From assembly GCA_025403435.1 (NCBI GenBank), contig CM046343.1, forward strand, positions 25,203,126 through 25,267,125: a stretch of 64,000 nucleotides of DNA. The letters run 5' to 3'. The stretch is from Artocarpus heterophyllus (Eukaryota > Streptophyta > Magnoliopsida > Rosales > Moraceae). Positions within the stretch are counted from its first letter, which is position 1; every line of letters starts with the position of its first letter. The translations under genes were made by a program, and so were the position numbers. The notes under the pieces were generated by a model, which was not told the DNA's origin, ran no database searches, and saw only the letters and a program-made list of their open reading frames with translations. Positions 61,215 to 64,000 of the stretch are shown piece after piece.

Positions 61215-61755
61215 ATTTACAAGTAGTTTTGCCATTTACAGAAGATGTAAAGTTAATTTGTCAACGAATAAAAATGGCTTTTAGTCGGCAAAAAAGTTAT
61301 GCTAATCGACGACGAAGACCTTTGAAGTTTCAAGTAGAAGACTTAGTCTTTTTGAAGATAATGCCCATGAAAGGAAATTGCAAGATTTGGGAAGAAAGGA
61401 AAGCTCAGTCCAAGGTATATTGGACCATTTAAGATCTTGAAACGGATAGATAATGTAGTTTATAAGTTAGCCTTACTCTCTAATCTAGCATTGGTACACA
61501 ACGTATTCCATGTGTCCATGTTAAAGAAGTATGTGCCAGACCCTTCACATGTTCTTCAGCCGAAAGAAATTGACTTACAGGAGAATCTGTCCTATGAAGA
61601 AAAAAAAACCAGTTCAAATTCTGGCACGAGAAGAGAAGGAATTAAGGAACAAGAAGATACCTTTGGTCAAAGTTTTATGGCGCAACCAACAAGTAGAAGA
61701 AGCAACGTAAGAACGAGAGGATGAAATGAGGAAAGACTACCCGGAATTATTTTGA
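61215..61755 (+). pseudogene. Chromodomain gypsy integrase C-terminus and chromodomain (broken)
   Basis: Three frames in succession give the end of a Tekay/Del-type pol. From 61229: KLICQRIKMAFSRQKSYANR and DLVFLKIMPMKG. After a one-base gain near 61376: KRIDNVVYKLAL and LVHNVFHVSMLKKYVPDPSH. After a second shift in an A run near 61610, the chromodomain reads PVQILAREEKELRNKKIPLV then KVLWRNQQVEEAT. TAA at 61708-61710 replaces the expected Trp; the natural end is TGA at 61753-61755. Everything upstream (most of integrase, RT, protease, gag) is missing, so the copy is truncated on the left. Confidence 0.85.
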
Positions 61756-61775
61756 TTTTCGAGGACGAAAATTCT

Positions 61776-61788
61776 TAAGGGGGTAGAT
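61776..61788 (+). other. Polypurine tract of the chromodomain gypsy element
   Basis: TTAAGGGGGTAGAT directly precedes the LTR start TGTAATGACC. Confidence 0.7.
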
Positions 61789-64000
61789 TGTAATGACCGA
61801 GGAAACGTCATCAATGAAACCTAATATTTAATTAGGTTTAATTAATGAATTTATTCTTAAAAATATGAAATTTTGTAAAAATAGTAATTTTTTGTGAAAA
61901 TTACAATAAAATATGAATGAGTGACATTGATTGCAAATTTTATGGCATATGTGATGCAATGGTGGATATTGTAAAATACAAATTTTATGAGTTTGATAAC
62001 TCAAAGATTTGTGCATAATATCCATAAAATGAATTTTATGTCACAATTAATTGTGAATTTGTGATATAAACGAATGGATGATTAGAATATAAATAGGACA
62101 TAAAGGTTATCCTAACCCTAACCGGGGGTAAAAAGGAGGCCAGAGCAGTATAAGAATACTGCTAAATAAAAACGCAGATACAAAAAATGTCACGATTAGC
62201 CTCCAAAAGTGAACGAAAAGTAAGTTAAATATTTTTATACAGTCTAAGGATAGAAAGTACACTGAATTGACCACGACAGTATAGAAAAAATACTGTGTGG
62301 TGAAAAATTACACAGTATAAATTTTTAATTCCATAAAGTGGATACTCCTTGGTTTTCTATTGGGCCACATGTCAAGAAAAGTGGCCCAATCACCTAGTGA
62401 CACCTAGTGGTATACTCATGGGTTACCATGAGTCACCAAATGTGATAAGAATGCATTTATGGCAAGTTTATCACAATTTTTCTTTTCTTTCCTTTCCTTC
62501 CAAGCTCCGGCAGCCATAACCAAGAGTTCTAAAAAAATTTCTCAGCCCCCAAACTTTGCAAAAATACCCCCAAACAAGTTTTACAAGCAAGTACAAGGAT
62601 TTCCCATAAGTTTTAAGGTAAAATCCTAAATTTTTTAATGAGTTTTCAAGGGATTTTTCATGGGTAAAGGGCAAAAATTAATCCATGGTATTTTTGCATA
62701 GAAAGGAAGCCTAGGAGGGAGTTCAAAGGAACTTTGAAGGCTAGAAATCAAAAAAAGAGCTATTGGGTAAGTTTTAAAGTTCAAAGTTTTGAATTTTGTT
62801 TTGATTTTTATTTCTTAAAACCCATGTGAGTTCTTGAGCACATATTTGATGGAATTTCATGTATATGTGATGAATAGAAAGTTTAAGTTGTGAAACTTTG
62901 GTTTATAGTGCAAAATAGCAATTTTTGCAAAAAGGTATTATTTTTGCAATTTTGATGTTAGACTTTGCAAAAGTGATGTTTGAGCATGAAAATCTTTTGA
63001 TTAAGGCATGGAATGGTATCTGCAGGGGTAGAATTGTAAGTTTGAAACAGATTTTTGTAAAAATGCCATAGGGACTAAATTGAAAGAAAAAGTTCCTTCT
63101 CGGCATATTTGAAAAATAGTCAAAAAGTACCTGTACAGTGAGATTTTGGGAAAAGTTAAAACATGAAAGTTGTAGATCTCAATGAAACTGTTAGGTCATG
63201 CAAACGGTTTGTCTAAAAACTCAATCGTTTGTGAGTGTTTGGTTTTTCAAGAATATGTTAAAAGTGAAAAAAGTGTTAAATGGTAAAAATGTCATTTTTC
63301 AAAATGATTTAAGGTATGGTACCTTAAGCAAAAATGATCCTTGAGAAAAATAGGAAATTTTGATGCAAAAAAGTAAATTTTAGTCTCGGGGGTAAAATCG
63401 TCAAAATTTTTAGTTGAGGGACTAAACCGCAAAGTTTTATGAAAATGGGGTATAATTGAGAAATAAAGAGATTTGACCCACTAGGGTGTTATTTTGAAAT
63501 TAGTATATGGTTATTTTCATAAGAATAACGAAATCGAGCTCGGGTAGGTTAGTGGACCCACGAAGTGCAAAATCGTCATTTTTGTCCAAATAACCCGAAC
63601 CGCTTTGAAATGTTTCCAATGGGATAAGAAAACGACTAGAAAGGTTCATGCCCTTCGTTAGAAACGATAGGGTAAAATTAGATAGAAATAAGAAAAAAAA
63701 CCAGTGGTTTTTAGAGTTGTACATAGTAATACAACTCAATTTATTAACTAACGGATGTTTCGTATCGAAACATAGTGGAATTTGGTTAATGGCTTTGTAA
63801 TTGGCCAACAGGATCCTAGGAGAAGGGAAATCGAGGTTAAGTTGCCCGACATTCGCATCAAGTAAGTACCATTCCCACCTACAGTATGAAATATAGGTTT
63901 AGAAAGAAATGTATGTATATGTATACCTATGCGTATAATTAAGTGCAAACTTGTATGTTTGCCATGATATGAATACCTAGGGGTATAGTCATGTATGAAT
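61789..64000 (+). repeat. 3' LTR of the chromodomain gypsy element (incomplete)
   Basis: Begins TGTAATGACCGAGG after the purine tract and shows no CA end or change of character before the window edge, so it is at least 2.2 kb, normal for Tekay/Del LTRs. It holds no coding sequence. The size is close to that of the solo LTR at 40.4-42.6 kb. Confidence 0.7.

Noticed and set aside
1..64000. tRNA, rRNA, CRISPR arrays, operons or bacterial-type signals
   Set aside because: I saw none; the window is plant nuclear DNA. SINE-like heads are the only tRNA-related traces.

Overview
This is nuclear DNA of a flowering plant, very probably a eudicot. It has spliced genes with GT-AG introns, a PORR protein, an AT-hook PPC protein, a BOU-type mitochondrial carrier and plant retrotransposon lineages (Tat, Athila, Tork-type Copia, chromodomain gypsy) in AT-rich, MITE-filled spacers. 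I cannot name the species.

Layout. 1-7383: 3' part of a Ty3/gypsy Tat-lineage element, with a broken pol on +, a three-exon gene on - with its own TATA box and poly(A) signal, a polypurine tract and a 630-bp 3' LTR. 9645-13287 (-): four-exon gene for a small protein I do not recognise, with MITEs in its introns. 16924-18210 (-): PORR-domain organellar RNA-binding protein. 20315-21510 (-): BOU-type mitochondrial carrier, with a probable promoter and 5' UTR exon near 23.8-24.0 kb. 24-34 kb: spacer with repeats, a possible retroelement remnant (27.9-29.5 kb) and a 530-bp CACTA-type fold-back element (33.2 kb). 34161-35131 (-): truncated, frameshifted CYP71-like P450. 35-45 kb: spacer with MITEs and a 2.2-kb solo LTR with matching AAAAT duplications. 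45.0-48.3 kb: decayed Athila-like gag/protease sequence and probable 3' region. 48322-52428 (-): Copia element with both LTRs and CATGT duplications, but with most of RT and RNase H deleted. 54338-58108 (+): five-exon AHL gene. 61.2-64.0 kb: 3' tail of a chromodomain gypsy element and its long LTR, running off the window.

Four genes look intact: the unknown gene, PORR, BOU and AHL. They are unrelated in function and are not an operon or cluster; PORR and BOU act in organelles and AHL in the nucleus. No retroelement here could move by itself. The most unusual structure is the antisense, spliced, separately promoted gene inside the Tat element. Splice sites, frames and domains were read by eye; no database search was run.
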